A DNA stretch of 64,000 bases from Apilactobacillus ozensis DSM 23829 = JCM 17196 (lineage in GTDB: Bacteria; Bacillota; Bacilli; Lactobacillales; Lactobacillaceae), in NCBI RefSeq assembly GCF_001435995.1, contig NZ_AYYQ01000035.1, positions 184,572-248,571 on the forward strand, given 5' to 3'. A program made the translations under genes and the position numbers. The notes under the pieces were generated by a model. That model was not told the origin of the DNA, made no database searches, and saw only the letters and a list, made by a program, of their open reading frames with translations. Every line of letters starts with the position of its first letter. The stretch's first letter is position 1. Shown here in pieces: positions 1 to 8,428 of the stretch.

Positions 1-476
1 GACAGTGGAGTTTTTGAAGTTCTTGACACACCTAAAATAACAATATCAGCTTGCGATAAGTTTTGTGGGTTTTTGCCATCATCATTAGCAACAGCAAATT
101 CCATAGCCGCAATACGATCAAAATAGTTTTCATTTAAGTCATGAACTAAGCCGGTAATCTTTTCGGGGTGTTCATCAGTTTGGTCTGATATTAACTTGAG
201 TGGCTCTTGAATGCAGTCAAAGTTTCTTAACCCATGTGATTTAGTAAAATTTGCAACGATGTTACTTAAATTAGTATCCACCAATGTATTAAAAATAATT
301 GCTTTTTTCTTTTCTGCTAGATTTAAAATACCATTCAAAATAGATTCAGTTGTAATGAATGGGTATCTTTCATATTCAATCTCAATATTTTTAAATTGCG
401 AACATGCGGTTTTGGCTACTTGCATAGCGGTTTCACCACTTGAATCAGATACAGCAAATACGATTAGTTTTTTCAT
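1..476 (-). CDS. PpsR/YqfL-type kinase-pyrophosphorylase (PPDK regulatory protein), partial
   Basis: Only the N-terminal 158 codons are visible; the reading frame stays open to the window edge. The protein starts MKKLIVFAVSDSSGETA and reaches GVSRTSKTPLS at the edge. These match the start and the P-loop-like nucleotide site of the DUF299 family, ADP/Pi-dependent enzymes that switch pyruvate,phosphate dikinase (or PEP synthase) off and on by threonine phosphorylation. The ATG at 474-476 follows an AAGGAGA Shine-Dalgarno sequence; an ATG six bases further upstream is out of frame and hits TGA at once. The gene diverges from rpsU. Whether this organism has the PPDK target cannot be judged from this window. 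Confidence 0.85.
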   Translation of the reverse strand, partial: MKKLIVFAVSDSSGETAMQVAKTACSQFKNIEIEYERYPFITTESILNGILNLAEKKKAIIFNTLVDTNLSNIVANFTKSHGLRNFDCIQEPLKLISDQTDEHPEKITGLVHDLNENYFDRIAAMEFAVANDDGKNPQNLSQADIVILGVSRTSKTPL

Positions 477-545
477 AACATGATTCTCCTTTGCCTTTTT
501 ATATATTTTAGCATAATTATTTTTATTTTATTTTCAATAGAAATA

Positions 546-574
546 TTGACGTACAATATTTAATTTTGTATAAT
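546..574 (+). promoter_or_regulatory. Sigma-A promoter of rpsU
   Basis: TTGACG (546-551), a 17-bp spacer and a perfect TATAAT (569-574) lie about 80 bp upstream of the rpsU start. This is one of the best consensus promoters in the window and suits a ribosomal protein gene. Confidence 0.8.
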
Positions 575-651
575 TATTAAGAACCGGTTTAAGTTGTTAA
601 AACACATTTTAAACAAGTTGTATTTTGAATTCGGAGGGAGGGAATTTTCAT

Positions 652-843
652 ATGTCAAAAACAGTTGTTCGTAAAAACGAGTCTTTTGATGATGCTCTTC
701 GTCGTTTCAAACGTACAGTTTCTAAAAACGGTACATTAAGAGAATACCGTAAACGAGAATTCTACGAAAAACCAAGTGTTAAACGTAAGTTAAAATCTGA
801 AGCAGCACGTAAACGCAATAACAAGAAAAAACGTCGCTTCTAA
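652..843 (+). CDS. rpsU: 30S ribosomal protein S21
   Basis: A 63-residue, very basic protein beginning [19 protein letters not shown] and ending in a run of Lys/Arg (KKKRRF), the typical S21 layout. It is a small-subunit protein located near the 3' end of 16S rRNA. The start at 652 follows a GGAGGGAGGG Shine-Dalgarno; an in-frame extension to 625 would read through that ribosome-binding site and was rejected. It has its own strong promoter and an immediate terminator. yqeY follows, as in many Firmicutes. Confidence 0.97.
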   Translation: MSKTVVRKNESFDDALRRFKRTVSKNGTLREYRKREFYEKPSVKRKLKSEAARKRNNKKKRRF

Positions 844-850
844 TTATTGT

Positions 851-886
851 AAAAAACGCCCCTGTTTAAAATCAGGAGCGTTTTTT
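851..886 (+). terminator. Rho-independent terminator after rpsU
   Basis: The stem pairs ACGCCCCTG with CAGGAGCGT (one C-A mismatch) and is followed by six T residues. It sits 8 bp after the rpsU stop codon. Confidence 0.85.
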
Positions 887-914
887 ATTATTTACTTAAA
901 AAGGGGATTTTATT

Positions 915-1358
915 ATGAGTATAGCTAGTTCTTTAATGAATGATTTAAAAAATGCAATGAAAGCACACGACAAAGTAAAACTTACAGTTGTAAGAATGCT
1001 TAAAGCTTCTTTGATGAATGAAAAAATTAAGCTAGGACACGATTTGTCTGATGAAGAAGAAATAACAGTTATTAGTCGTGAAGCTAAACAACATAAGGAA
1101 TCTATCACTGAATTTAAAGCAGCCGATAGAGATGATTTAGTTGAACAACAAGAGGCTGAGTTATCGATCTTACAAGAATATTTACCTAAACAATTATCAG
1201 AAGATGAAATAAATCAAGTAGTGTCAGATGCAATTAAACAAGTTAATGCTTCTAACATGTCTGATTTTGGAAAAGTTATGGGTGCAGTCATGCCCAAAGT
1301 AAAAGGTAAAGCTGATGGAAATCTAGTTAACCAAGCTGTTAAGTCTCAACTAAAATAA
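915..1358 (+). CDS. yqeY: GatB/YqeY domain-containing protein
   Basis: A 147-residue soluble protein of the YqeY family, whose fold resembles the tRNA-binding tail of the GatB amidotransferase subunit. The cellular role is not well defined. Visible hallmarks are the N-terminal helix (SLMNDLKNAMKAHD), the VVRMLKASLMN segment, and the C-terminal DFGKVMGAVMPKVKGKADG stretch that gives the family its tail signature. The length is normal. The start follows an AAAAGGGGA ribosome-binding site. The position directly after rpsU is conserved across Firmicutes, which supports the call even though it does not reveal a function. Confidence 0.93.
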   Translation: MSIASSLMNDLKNAMKAHDKVKLTVVRMLKASLMNEKIKLGHDLSDEEEITVISREAKQHKESITEFKAADRDDLVEQQEAELSILQEYLPKQLSEDEINQVVSDAIKQVNASNMSDFGKVMGAVMPKVKGKADGNLVNQAVKSQLK

Positions 1359-1366
1359 ACTTATTA

Positions 1367-1400
1367 ATAAGCTAATTAAATTTTATGTTAATTAGCTTAT
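1367..1400. terminator. AT-rich perfect inverted repeat, possible terminator after yqeY
   Basis: Perfect 13-bp arms (1367-1379 and 1388-1400) flank an 8-base loop just after yqeY. No long T-run follows, so termination is only plausible; it may simply be a processing or stabilising hairpin. Confidence 0.4.
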
Positions 1401-1481
1401 GTACATAGAACAAACCGCTTTTTTTAAGTATAAAATTATGCTAGTATTTGATTAATAAAACTTGTAAAGGAGAAAGCTGTA

Positions 1482-2456
1482 TTGGCTGAAAACTCTAAAA
1501 CTAAAAAGCAATTTATCTTAAAAAATTTAGATGACGAATCCTTATTATTAGGTGCTCAAAATAAATTTATGTCTTTGTTAGAAGAAGGCATGGAAGTAAC
1601 TATCAATCCTTTTGGTACAGAAATTAATGTTTCTGGAGCAGAAGACAATGTAAATGCTGTCATGCAAATTTTAGGCAACTTATTAGATATAATTCAACAA
1701 GGAATATCGATTAACAGCAGTGATGTTGTTAGTGCCATGAACATGGCTAAAAATGGTACTTTAAAACATTTTCAAGACTTGTATAATCAGATATTAATTA
1801 AAGACAATAATGGAAAACCAATTCGAGTTAAGAATTTCGGACAACGTCAATACGTACAGTCTGTTTCTAGAAATGATATTACATTTGGAATTGGTCCAGC
1901 TGGTACTGGTAAAACATTCTTAGCAGTAGTTATGGCTGTCGCAGCTTTGAAAAGGGGCACAGTCGAAAAAATAATTTTAACCAGACCGGCAGTTGAGGCT
2001 GGAGAAAGTCTTGGATTCTTACCTGGAGACTTAAAAGAAAAGGTTGATCCTTATTTAAGACCAATTTATGATGCTTTGCATGCGGTTTTAGGTACTGAGC
2101 ATACTGCTAGATTAATGGAACGTGAAGTTATTGAAATTGCACCACTAGCATATATGCGTGGCCGAACTTTGGATTCTGCTTTTGTAATACTAGATGAGGC
2201 ACAAAATACTACTACTGCTCAGATGAAAATGTTTTTAACTCGTTTAGGATTTAATTCTAAGATGATTGTTAATGGTGATATTTCACAAATAGATTTACCT
2301 AAGCATGCTAGTAGTGGATTAGTACAAGCACAAAAAATCTTGCAAAATGTTGATAAAATTAGGTTTGTTAAGTTTAATTCTGCTGATGTTGTTCGTCATC
2401 CAGTCGTTGCCAAGATTATTGACGCTTATGATAAATATAATGACCAAAATAATTAA
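1482..2456 (+). CDS. PhoH-like ATPase
   Basis: A 324-residue P-loop ATPase of the PhoH family. It has an N-terminal KH-like region (about 1-115), Walker A GPAGTGKT at about 138-145, and a Walker B-like FVILDEAQN near 230. PhoH proteins are predicted RNA-linked ATPases and are commonly encoded beside the endoribonuclease YbeY, as here (14 bp apart). The start is TTG at 1482, behind AAAGGAGA; no ATG lies nearby in frame. The family assignment is firm, but the biochemical role is inferred from context only. Confidence 0.92.
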   Translation: MAENSKTKKQFILKNLDDESLLLGAQNKFMSLLEEGMEVTINPFGTEINVSGAEDNVNAVMQILGNLLDIIQQGISINSSDVVSAMNMAKNGTLKHFQDLYNQILIKDNNGKPIRVKNFGQRQYVQSVSRNDITFGIGPAGTGKTFLAVVMAVAALKRGTVEKIILTRPAVEAGESLGFLPGDLKEKVDPYLRPIYDALHAVLGTEHTARLMEREVIEIAPLAYMRGRTLDSAFVILDEAQNTTTAQMKMFLTRLGFNSKMIVNGDISQIDLPKHASSGLVQAQKILQNVDKIRFVKFNSADVVRHPVVAKIIDAYDKYNDQNN

Positions 2457-2470
2457 TTAAGGAAGATAAC

Positions 2471-2950
2471 ATGGATTTAGAAATTTATGATGAAACAAAA
2501 AATAAAGTTCCACAAAAACACATTGATTTAATCAAAGATATTTTAGAATATGCAGGTAAATACATCGAATTAGCTGAAAATACTGAAATGTCAGTTACAT
2601 TTGTTAATAATGACAAAATTCAACAAATTAACAAAAAGTATCGTGGGGTAGACCGTGCTACTGACGTAATTAGTTTTGCAATAGAAGATGATAGCGATGA
2701 TTTCCCAATTATCATGGATGATGAAATGCAAGCTGAAATTCCTAAGAACATAGGAGATATTTTTGTTTCGATTGACAAAGTTGCTGAACAAGCAGAATTC
2801 TTAAATCACTCTTACGAACGTGAATTAGGATTTTTGGTTGTGCATGGTTTTCTACACTTAAATGGTTATGACCATATGAAGCCAGAAGACGAGGCAGTTA
2901 TGTTCCCATTACAAAGAAAAATAATGGATTCTTATGGCCTTAAAAGATAG
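2471..2950 (+). CDS. ybeY: Endoribonuclease YbeY (16S rRNA maturation)
   Basis: A 159-residue metal-dependent RNase involved in 16S rRNA 3'-end processing and ribosome quality control. The zinc-binding signature H-x3-H-x5-H is intact as HGFLHLNGYDH (His125, His129, His135). RATDVISFA at about 62-70 is the other conserved block. The start ATG follows GGAAG. Its last 17 bases overlap dgkA, which implies coupled translation in a phoH-ybeY-dgkA-era-recO operon. Confidence 0.95.
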   Translation: MDLEIYDETKNKVPQKHIDLIKDILEYAGKYIELAENTEMSVTFVNNDKIQQINKKYRGVDRATDVISFAIEDDSDDFPIIMDDEMQAEIPKNIGDIFVSIDKVAEQAEFLNHSYERELGFLVVHGFLHLNGYDHMKPEDEAVMFPLQRKIMDSYGLKR

Positions 2951-3332
2951 TAAAAAGCAGATTGGCAAGAATAAAAACTTTTGTCAGTCTCTGGCACATG
3001 CCCTACAAGGAATTTGGGCTTTAATAACTGAAGAAAGAAACTTTCGCTTTCATGTTTTTGCTTCAGCATTTGCTTTTATAATGGGAATTATTTTAAAAAT
3101 TGATATAAATGGATGGCTGTGGATAGCTACTGCAATGTTTGTTGTTATTGCAGCAGAAGTTTTAAACACAATTGTGGAAACCGTTGTGGACTTAATAGTT
3201 GATAATCATTACAGTATATTAGCTAAAAAAGCTAAAGATGTTGCTGCTGGTGGTGTTTTAATATCGGCCTTGTTCGCAGTTATTATAGGATGTCTTATTT
3301 TTATACCATCTTTTTTTAAGTTGATTAGATAA
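2934..3332 (+). CDS. dgkA: Diacylglycerol/undecaprenol kinase family protein
   Basis: A 132-residue integral membrane kinase with three predicted transmembrane helices. It shows the family signature of an amphipathic [12 protein letters not shown] segment followed by a glutamate-rich helix ([16 protein letters not shown]) that carries the catalytic and metal ligands. In Gram-positive bacteria these enzymes mainly phosphorylate undecaprenol for cell-wall lipid carrier recycling; that specificity is inferred. It overlaps ybeY by 17 bp. era follows after 14 bases, without the cdd gene often found between dgkA and era in Bacillus. Confidence 0.93.
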   Translation: MALKDSKKQIGKNKNFCQSLAHALQGIWALITEERNFRFHVFASAFAFIMGIILKIDINGWLWIATAMFVVIAAEVLNTIVETVVDLIVDNHYSILAKKAKDVAAGGVLISALFAVIIGCLIFIPSFFKLIR

Positions 3333-3346
3333 TGGAGGATAATTTT

Positions 3347-4255
3347 ATGAATGATAATAAAGAATTTCACTCAGGATTTGTTGCGATAGTAGGACGTCCC
3401 AATGTAGGTAAATCTACATTTTTAAACAGAATTATTGGTCAAAAGATAGCAATTATGAGCGATAAAGCTCAAACTACTAGAAATAAGATTCAAGGTGTTT
3501 ACACTACTGATAATGCTCAAATCGTATTTTTAGACACACCGGGTATTCATAAACCAATCAATAAATTGGATGACTTTATGGAAGACTCTGCAATGTCTGC
3601 TTTAAATGAAGTAGATGCAGTTTTGTTCATGGTGAGTGCAACTGAAACTAGGGGCGCTGGTGATAACTTTATTATTGATAAGCTTAAAAAGGTTAATAAA
3701 CCAATTTATTTATTAATTAACAAAATTGATGATATTAACCCTAATAAATTGTTAGATATCATGGACACTTATAAAAATGCTTTAGATTGGAGCGAAGTTT
3801 TCCCAATTTCAGCATTGCAGGGTAATAATGTAGATGAATTACTCAATAATTTAGAAAATAGATTGCCAGAAGGTCCACAGTATTATCCTGAAGACCAGGT
3901 TACTGACCATCCAGAAAGATTCATTGTTTCTGAATTAATTCGTGAAAAAATTTTGATGCTAACTAGACAAGAAATTCCATACTCAGTTGCAGTGGAAATC
4001 CAAAGCATGAAATCACAAGATAATGGAAAAGTTCATATCGAAGCTACAATTATTGTTGAACGTGACGGTCAAAAGGGAATTGTAATTGGTAAAAAAGGTG
4101 CAATGCTGAAAAAGATTGGTACGTTAGCTCGTCAGGATATTGAAGACTTGTTAGGAAGTAAAGTTTTCTTAGAATTATGGGTTAAAGTGCAACCGGGATG
4201 GCGCGATAAAGCTTCTATGCTTAAATCTTTAGGCTATCGTAAAGATAATTATTAA
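3347..4255 (+). CDS. era: GTPase Era
   Basis: A 302-residue GTPase that binds 16S rRNA and assists 30S assembly. The G domain shows G1 GRPNVGKS (about 16-23), DTPG and NKID. The C-terminal KH domain contains the [21 protein letters not shown]-binding loop. I chose ATG 3347, which sits 8 bases after GGAGG; an in-frame ATG at 3332 lies upstream of that ribosome-binding site. Length and domain order are normal. Confidence 0.97.
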   Translation: MNDNKEFHSGFVAIVGRPNVGKSTFLNRIIGQKIAIMSDKAQTTRNKIQGVYTTDNAQIVFLDTPGIHKPINKLDDFMEDSAMSALNEVDAVLFMVSATETRGAGDNFIIDKLKKVNKPIYLLINKIDDINPNKLLDIMDTYKNALDWSEVFPISALQGNNVDELLNNLENRLPEGPQYYPEDQVTDHPERFIVSELIREKILMLTRQEIPYSVAVEIQSMKSQDNGKVHIEATIIVERDGQKGIVIGKKGAMLKKIGTLARQDIEDLLGSKVFLELWVKVQPGWRDKASMLKSLGYRKDNY

Positions 4256-4272
4256 TATTTTTAGGTGATGTT

Positions 4273-5034
4273 ATGAAGGATTATCATTGTATAGATTTTC
4301 ATGGCATTCTTATGTATCGTAAAAATTACCGAGAACATGACATGCTAGTTAAATTTTTCACTGCTGAATTTGGTCCAAAAATGTTTTTTTTGAGAGGTGC
4401 TCGAAGAAAAAATTATAAAATGGCAGCCGATATTTTACCGTTTAGTTATGGCAGTTATACTGGTAATATAAAAAAAGACTTACTTTCATATATAGTTAAT
4501 CCGATTGATGTTCAGCATTACTTGAATATTTCTAATGATATTTATTTAAATGCTTATGCTACTTACATTATGAATTTATTAGATACGGCCTTTGATGATG
4601 GTAAAACTAGCATAGATTGGTTTAACAAATTATTCTATAGTTTAAGATTAATTGATGCGGGGATAGACCCAGCAATCATAACCAACATTATCGAATTGCA
4701 GCTACTTTCGGTATTAGGAGTAGCACCAGAACTTCGTGGATGTATGGTTTGTGGACGTTCTGATTTGAATTTAGACTATTCTGAAAGTATGGGCGGTTTG
4801 CTTTGCGAAAACCACTTTGACAGAGATTTATATCGACTTAGGTTAGATAAAAAAACTATTTTTTATCTAAGAAAGTTTTCAATAATTGAAATTTCTAAAA
4901 TAAAAAATATCAAAGTTAATAACCAAACTAAAAAAGAATTGAGAAGTTTCTTTGATAATATTTATGAAAATAATTTAGGAATTAAGTTAAAAAGTAAAAA
5001 TTTCTTAGATCAAATCAATAATTTTAAAATATAA
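4273..5034 (+). CDS. recO: DNA repair protein RecO
   Basis: A 253-residue recombination mediator that loads RecA with RecF and RecR and anneals single strands. The N-terminal OB fold starts CIDFHGILMYRKNYREHD, and the C-terminal half carries a zinc-site pattern (GCMVCGRSDLN, then LLCENH). It follows era by 17 bases, the normal order. The C-terminal third is lysine- and asparagine-rich and less conserved. It ends just before the glyQS T-box leader. Confidence 0.94.
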   Translation: MKDYHCIDFHGILMYRKNYREHDMLVKFFTAEFGPKMFFLRGARRKNYKMAADILPFSYGSYTGNIKKDLLSYIVNPIDVQHYLNISNDIYLNAYATYIMNLLDTAFDDGKTSIDWFNKLFYSLRLIDAGIDPAIITNIIELQLLSVLGVAPELRGCMVCGRSDLNLDYSESMGGLLCENHFDRDLYRLRLDKKTIFYLRKFSIIEISKIKNIKVNNQTKKELRSFFDNIYENNLGIKLKSKNFLDQINNFKI

Positions 5035-5081
5035 AATTGACTTTTTATAATAGCTAATTTAATATTAAAATATATGAATAA

Positions 5082-5290
5082 TTAGAGTTAAGATAAAAGA
5101 ATTATCTTACAATTTTTTGCAGCGAGACTAGGTAAGGTGTGAGCTAGTTATTAATTGTAAGACCAATTGGCACTTTTTGAACTCTTTAAATTAAGTTGTT
5201 GGATTTATTTAATCCAAAATTAGGGTGGAACCGCGATTACATCGTCCCTATGTAAAATTGTTTATTACTTTTTTACATAGGTTTTTTTTA
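5082..5290 (+). promoter_or_regulatory. Glycyl T-box leader controlling glyQS
   Basis: The T-box sequence AGGGTGGAACCGCG is at 5222-5235. Stem I closes with AGAGTT (5084-5089) against AACTCT (5180-5185); a distal helix pairs 5105-5114 with 5153-5162, with a GGTGTGAGC apical motif near 5136. A GGC triplet at 5169-5171 sits on the 3' side of the internal loop between these helices, the expected specifier position, and reads a glycine codon. The terminator is at 5247-5288. Uncharged tRNA-Gly should stabilise the antiterminator and allow glyQS transcription. Confidence 0.92.
5247..5288 (+). terminator. T-box attenuator terminator
   Basis: CCTATGTAAAA (5247-5257) pairs with TTTTACATAGG (5271-5281), followed by seven T residues. 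Its 5' arm begins 11 bases after the T-box sequence, as expected for the competing antiterminator. Confidence 0.9.
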
Positions 5291-5315
5291 TGGATTAAAA
5301 ATGGGGAGGATAACA

Positions 5316-6242
5316 ATGACAAAAAAACTTTCAATGCAAGAAATAATTTTAAAATTGCAACAATATTGGTCATCACAAGGTTGTATGTTAATGCAATCAT
5401 ACGATACTGAAAAAGGTGCAGGAACTATGAGTCCATATACTTTCTTAAGAGCAATTGGACCAGAACCATGGAATGCTGCGTATGTAGAACCTTCGAGAAG
5501 ACCTGCTGATGGTAGATATGGTGAAAATCCTAATCGTTTATACCAACATCATCAATTCCAAGTGATTATGAAACCTTCTCCAGAAAACATTCAAGAACTA
5601 TATTTAGGTAGTTTGAAAGAATTAGGAATTAATCCACTGGAACATGATATTCGATTTGTTGAAGATAACTGGGAAAATCCTTCAATGGGTTGTGCTGGTG
5701 TTGGTTGGGAAATATGGCTAGATGGGATGGAAGTTACTCAATTCACATATTTCCAAATCGTTGGTGGCCAAGTTATGGATCCTGTTGCAGCCGAAGTTAC
5801 TTATGGACTAGAGAGACTAGCTTCATACATCCAAGATGTTAACAGTGTATATGACTTGGAATGGGGCGATGGCGTTAAATATGGTGACATTTTTAAAGAA
5901 CCTGAGTATGAACATTCAAAATATAGTTTTGAAGAAAGCAATCAAGAAATGCTTTTGAACATGTTTGATTCTTTTGAAACTGAAGCTAAAAAACAAATTG
6001 CAAATGGTTTAGTTCATCCAGCTTATGACTATGTTTTAAAATGTAGTCATACATTTAACCTGTTAGATGCTCGAGGTGCGGTTTCTGTAACTGAACGTGC
6101 TGGATACCTATCTAGAATTAGAAATATGGCACGTTCTATTGCTAAAGCTTTTATTGCTGAACGTAAAAAACGTGGTTTCCCATTAATCAAAGATGAAAAG
6201 AAACGAGCAGAATTATTAAAAGATGACAAGGAGGATAAATAA
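5316..6242 (+). CDS. glyQ: Glycine--tRNA ligase alpha subunit
   Basis: A 308-residue class II catalytic subunit of the two-subunit bacterial glycyl-tRNA synthetase. It begins with the hallmark [25 protein letters not shown] region and contains the [24 protein letters not shown] core and the motif-3 ATP-site block [16 protein letters not shown] 5316 follows GGGGAGG; the upstream in-frame ATG at 5301 overlaps that ribosome-binding site and was not used. It is co-transcribed with glyS and regulated by the T-box. Confidence 0.97.
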   Translation: MTKKLSMQEIILKLQQYWSSQGCMLMQSYDTEKGAGTMSPYTFLRAIGPEPWNAAYVEPSRRPADGRYGENPNRLYQHHQFQVIMKPSPENIQELYLGSLKELGINPLEHDIRFVEDNWENPSMGCAGVGWEIWLDGMEVTQFTYFQIVGGQVMDPVAAEVTYGLERLASYIQDVNSVYDLEWGDGVKYGDIFKEPEYEHSKYSFEESNQEMLLNMFDSFETEAKKQIANGLVHPAYDYVLKCSHTFNLLDARGAVSVTERAGYLSRIRNMARSIAKAFIAERKKRGFPLIKDEKKRAELLKDDKEDK

Positions 6243-6243
6243 A

Positions 6244-8325
6244 ATGGATCATACATTTCTATTAGAAATTGGTTTGGAAGAAATGCCTGCACATGCAGTA
6301 ACTCCTAGTATTAAACAATTAGTTGATAGAACTAAAAAGTATTTAAAAGAAGCAAGAATGGATTATTCTGAAATCATTCCATTTTCTACTCCGCGTCGAT
6401 TAACTATTAAAATTAATGGACTAGCTGATAAACAACCAGATATTGATGAATCAGTTAAAGGACCAGCTAAAAAAATTGCTTTAGATGCTGAAGGTAACTG
6501 GTCTAAGGCAGCTATTGGATTTTCTAAGGGTCAAGGTATGACTACCGATGACATTACTTTTAAAGAAGTTAAGGGAACTGAATATGTATTTGTTCAAAAA
6601 CATATTCCTGGTAAACCAGTTGCTGAAATTCTTTCAGGCATGAAAGATATCATTACTAGTATGAACTTTTCTACAATGATGAAATGGAACGTTTATCATT
6701 TAGAATACATTCGTCCAATTAGATGGATAGTTGCATTATTAGACGATGAGATCGTTCCTATGCAAATTTTAGATGTTAAATCTAATCGTATCAGTCGTGG
6801 ACATCGTTTCTTAGGTAAAAACGTAACTATTAATAATGCTGATGATTATGAAGCTGATTTGAAAAAAGAGTATGTTATTGTGGATGCTAAAAAGCGTAAG
6901 AGCTTGATTGAATCTCAAATCGATGACATTGCTAAAAATAATAATTGGACTATTAACATCGATGCCGGTTTATTGGAAGAAGTTAATAACTTAGTAGAAT
7001 GGCCTACTGCATTCTTTGGTAGCTTTGATGAAAAATACTTAGAACTACCATCAGAAGTTTTAATTACTTCAATGCGTGATAACCAAAGATTTTTCTATGT
7101 AAAAGATGCTAATGACAGCAAAATTTTACCTTACTTTGTTTCGGTTCGTAATGGGAATTCAGATTATCTAGAAAATGTATCTACGGGTAATGAAAAGGTG
7201 CTTACTGCTAGGTTGGAAGATGCAATGTTCTTCTACCATGAAGATCAAAAAAATGATATTCAATTTTACGTTGATAAGCTTAAAAAAGTCAGTTTCCATG
7301 ATAAGATTTCTACTATGTTTGAAAAAATGCAACGTGTTAATGTGATTTCAAATTGCATTGGTAAAAAAGTAGGTTTAAGTGATACTGAACTTAAAGATTT
7401 ATCTAGAGCAGCTGACATTTATAAATTTGATTTAGTAACAGGTATGGTTGGAGAATTTTCTGAGTTACAAGGAATTATGGGTGAAAAATATGCCTTAATT
7501 AATGGTGAAAACCAAACTGTAGCTACGGCAATCAGAGAACACTATATGCCAATTTCTGCTAATGGTGAATTACCTGAAAGTAAAGTTGGTTCAGTACTAG
7601 CTTTAGCTGATAAATTTGATAGCATTTTAACTTTCTTTGCAGCAGGAATGATTCCTAGTGGTTCCAATGATCCATATGCTTTAAGAAGACAGGCTAATGG
7701 AATTGTTAGAATTGTTGAAAACAAGCAATGGAATTTACCATTAAAAGCTATGATGAATCAATTTGTAGAATTAGAAAATGATAAACAAGTTGCTCCGCAA
7801 TTAGATCAAAATAAAGAAATATCAGATATTGTAAACTTTATTAAAGACCGTATTGTAAAAGTTCTAAAGAGTGACAAATTATCACACGACATTATTGAAG
7901 CTGCTGCTAATGGTCTAAACAATAATATTAAATTTATTTTTGATAGTGCTAGCGTTCTTAACGAAAACAAGAACAAAGATGATTTTAAAGACTCTATGGA
8001 AGCCTTAAATCGTGTCTTGAGAATTTCCGAAAAAGCATCATTTAAAGATGATGAATTAGCTGTAGATAGCAACTTATTTGAAAATGATTCTGAAAAAGAT
8101 TTATTTGATAAAGTTAATGAAACAATTGATGGATACTTTGCTTTAGATGCTAGGGATGCTTATCAAAAACTAACAGAGTTACCAGCTTTAATTAATAGTT
8201 ACTTTGATCAAACAATGGTAATGGCTAAAAATGAAAAAATTAAAAATAACCACTTAAAGCAACTTACGATTGTATCTAATATGATTAAATGGTTTGGTGA
8301 CCTAAATGAATTAATTATTAAGTAA
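6244..8325 (+). CDS. glyS: Glycine--tRNA ligase beta subunit
   Basis: A 693-residue tRNA-binding partner of GlyQ. It begins MDHTFLLEIGLEEMPAHAV, the family's standard N-terminus, and carries the HD-like (about 370-480) and C-terminal anticodon-binding regions. ATG 6244 follows an AAGGAGG that lies inside the last codons of glyQ, so the two stop/start signals are adjacent. Length is as expected. The pair forms an alpha2-beta2 enzyme. Confidence 0.97.
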   Translation: MDHTFLLEIGLEEMPAHAVTPSIKQLVDRTKKYLKEARMDYSEIIPFSTPRRLTIKINGLADKQPDIDESVKGPAKKIALDAEGNWSKAAIGFSKGQGMTTDDITFKEVKGTEYVFVQKHIPGKPVAEILSGMKDIITSMNFSTMMKWNVYHLEYIRPIRWIVALLDDEIVPMQILDVKSNRISRGHRFLGKNVTINNADDYEADLKKEYVIVDAKKRKSLIESQIDDIAKNNNWTINIDAGLLEEVNNLVEWPTAFFGSFDEKYLELPSEVLITSMRDNQRFFYVKDANDSKILPYFVSVRNGNSDYLENVSTGNEKVLTARLEDAMFFYHEDQKNDIQFYVDKLKKVSFHDKISTMFEKMQRVNVISNCIGKKVGLSDTELKDLSRAADIYKFDLVTGMVGEFSELQGIMGEKYALINGENQTVATAIREHYMPISANGELPESKVGSVLALADKFDSILTFFAAGMIPSGSNDPYALRRQANGIVRIVENKQWNLPLKAMMNQFVELENDKQVAPQLDQNKEISDIVNFIKDRIVKVLKSDKLSHDIIEAAANGLNNNIKFIFDSASVLNENKNKDDFKDSMEALNRVLRISEKASFKDDELAVDSNLFENDSEKDLFDKVNETIDGYFALDARDAYQKLTELPALINSYFDQTMVMAKNEKIKNNHLKQLTIVSNMIKWFGDLNELIIK

Positions 8326-8330
8326 TTCAT

Positions 8331-8359
8331 TTGGCATACTAATTAAAATGTGATAAGAT
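8331..8359 (+). promoter_or_regulatory. Promoter of the dnaG-rpoD operon
   Basis: TTGGCA (8331-8336), 17 bp, TAAGAT (8354-8359). The predicted transcript would start near 8366 and carry the 26-bp palindrome at 8377-8402 in its leader. Confidence 0.65.
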
Positions 8360-8376
8360 TTAATATCTATATTTTT

Positions 8377-8402
8377 AAAGTCGCACTTTAAAGTGCGACT
8401 TT
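8377..8402. other. Perfect 26-bp palindrome in the dnaG leader
   Basis: AAAGTCGCACTTT is followed directly by its reverse complement, with no separate loop. In RNA it would fold into a stable hairpin just downstream of the predicted dnaG promoter and about 27 bases before the dnaG start. Only three T residues follow, so it is not a classic terminator. It could be an attenuator, an mRNA-protecting hairpin, or a weak terminator for glyS. Confidence 0.6.
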
Positions 8403-8428
8403 ATATTGCTATATGGGAGGTGTTTATT

